The translations under genes were made by a program, and so were the position numbers. Of a stretch of 13,973 nucleotides of DNA, positions 13,293-13,973 are shown one piece after another; within the stretch, counting starts at the first letter, position 1; every line of letters begins with the position of its first letter. Source of the stretch: Jatrophihabitans sp. (GTDB taxonomy: Bacteria; Actinomycetota; Actinomycetes; Mycobacteriales; Jatrophihabitantaceae); contig JAOPVG010000110.1 in the NCBI GenBank assembly GCA_025966255.1, positions 1-13,973 of the forward strand. Direction: 5' to 3'. The notes beneath the pieces were generated by a model. The model was given only the letters and a program-made list of their open reading frames with translations. It was not told the DNA's origin and searched no databases.

Positions 13293-13973
13293 CTCCGCAT
13301 CGTGGTGGTCGTGGTGCGCATCGTGCCCGACCGGCTCGACGGACGCGACGGCGTGTCCGGCCGGGGCACAGCGCAGGTCATGGCCCACGCTGGTCAGGCA
13401 CTTGCCGTCGGCCAGGCGCCACTTCCAGCCGTGCATCTGGCAAGTGAGCACGCCATCCTCGATGTTGCCGAAGCGGCTGAGGTCGGCCTTGAGGTGCGGG
13501 CAGCGGCGCTGCATCTCCCAGCCGTCGAGGGTGATCGTCTCGTTGGCCTCGGTGGCGTTCTGCTCGGCGAACCAACCCTCGGCGTAGTTGAGCCGCTCCT
13601 CGGACAGGCATTTGAAGAAGACGTAGACGAACTCGTTGTACGGGCCGACCCGCTGCGCCGAGAACCGGCACGACAGGAACAGCGAATTGACCCAGTCGAT
13701 CTCGTGTTCGGCGATCAACTGCTCGACGTACGCGCGCCGGGTGCGGAACCGGTAGCGCACCTTCTCCCCCGCGTAGGCACGCACCTCGCGGGCAACGAAG
13801 TCGATCAGGACGTCGACGTCGCCCCGCTGCTCGTCCTCGCAGCTGAACCGAACGCCGCCGTTGATGCCGTTCGCGATGTGATCGGCCTCGGCGAGCAGCG
13901 GCGTGAACCACGTCGCCAGCGATTCCAGGACGTCGATCTCGGGATGCGCCCAGCTCTCCTTCGCCGCCGTGAC
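13278..13973 (-). CDS. Rieske [2Fe-2S] protein, 5' end beyond the window
   Basis: The frame is open from the window edge to the TAG at 13278, giving the last 231 residues. A complete Rieske cluster site is visible: RRCPH (C158, H160 of the visible part), then 17 residues, then CQMH (C178, H181), embedded in the usual GVLTCQMHGWKWRLADGKCL context. The roughly 140 residues before it (including GINGGVRFSC, VRYRFRTRRAYVEQL and WVNSLFLSCRF) do not look like a ring-hydroxylating oxygenase catalytic domain. I think this is the C-terminal part of a two-domain protein with an N-terminal metallo-hydrolase-like domain, as in actinobacterial MBL-Rieske proteins, but that domain is off the window. The tail GHDAHHDHHD is histidine-rich and could bind metal. 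Substrate unknown. Confidence 0.85.
   Translation of the reverse strand, partial: VTAAKESWAHPEIDVLESLATWFTPLLAEADHIANGINGGVRFSCEDEQRGDVDVLIDFVAREVRAYAGEKVRYRFRTRRAYVEQLIAEHEIDWVNSLFLSCRFSAQRVGPYNEFVYVFFKCLSEERLNYAEGWFAEQNATEANETITLDGWEMQRRCPHLKADLSRFGNIEDGVLTCQMHGWKWRLADGKCLTSVGHDLRCAPAGHAVASVEPVGHDAHHDHHDAESTRG

Overview
This is a high-GC actinobacterial chromosome segment, probably from a soil-type actinomycete. The evidence is very GC-rich coding sequence, frequent GTG starts, a dxr-rip pair, a DUF3618 gene next to bcp, a LigD-type repair polymerase, and several promoters whose -10 hexamer lies 6-8 bases before the start codon (the leaderless pattern common in this phylum). The genus cannot be named from the sequence. 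No insertion sequence, integrase, phage gene or CRISPR array is visible, and no stretch over 300 bases lacks a gene.

Left block, all leftward (1-4420): lysR-type regulator, lactate 2-monooxygenase-like flavoenzyme, DUF998 membrane protein, dxr (second step of MEP isoprenoid synthesis), and the start of a site-2 protease gene (Rip1/RseP family). Three of these are joined by 3-4 base stop/start overlaps. The protease frame carries two consecutive TAG codons (134-139) just before its conserved GGPxxN segment. The frame continues with recognisable family sequence to the window edge, so the gene looks freshly broken, or there is a base-call problem.

Middle block (4491-9347): an EamA/RhtA-type exporter divergent from lysR, then pxpA-pxpB-pxpC encoding the three-part ATP-dependent 5-oxoprolinase. 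Converging on pxpC is a leftward phosphate pair: a DUF47 (PhoU-like) accessory gene and a PiT phosphate transporter.

Right block (9348-13973): a short spacer with a 22-base imperfect inverted repeat and a third copy of its core; a LigD-like protein with phosphoesterase plus polymerase domains but no ligase domain; a DUF3618 protein; then rightward bcp (peroxiredoxin), a TraR/DksA-type zinc-finger protein, a tRNA and a DNA methyltransferase in very tight succession. The tRNA has a leucine UAG anticodon and a leucine-like D arm, but only a five-base variable loop instead of the long arm normal for bacterial tRNA-Leu. At the right edge a truncated Rieske iron-sulfur protein with a histidine-rich tail runs leftward and overlaps the methyltransferase end.

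The observations most worth a second look are the class I-shaped tRNA-Leu(UAG) beside an orphan methyltransferase, the tandem amber codons in rip, and the repeat cluster at 9434-9523.
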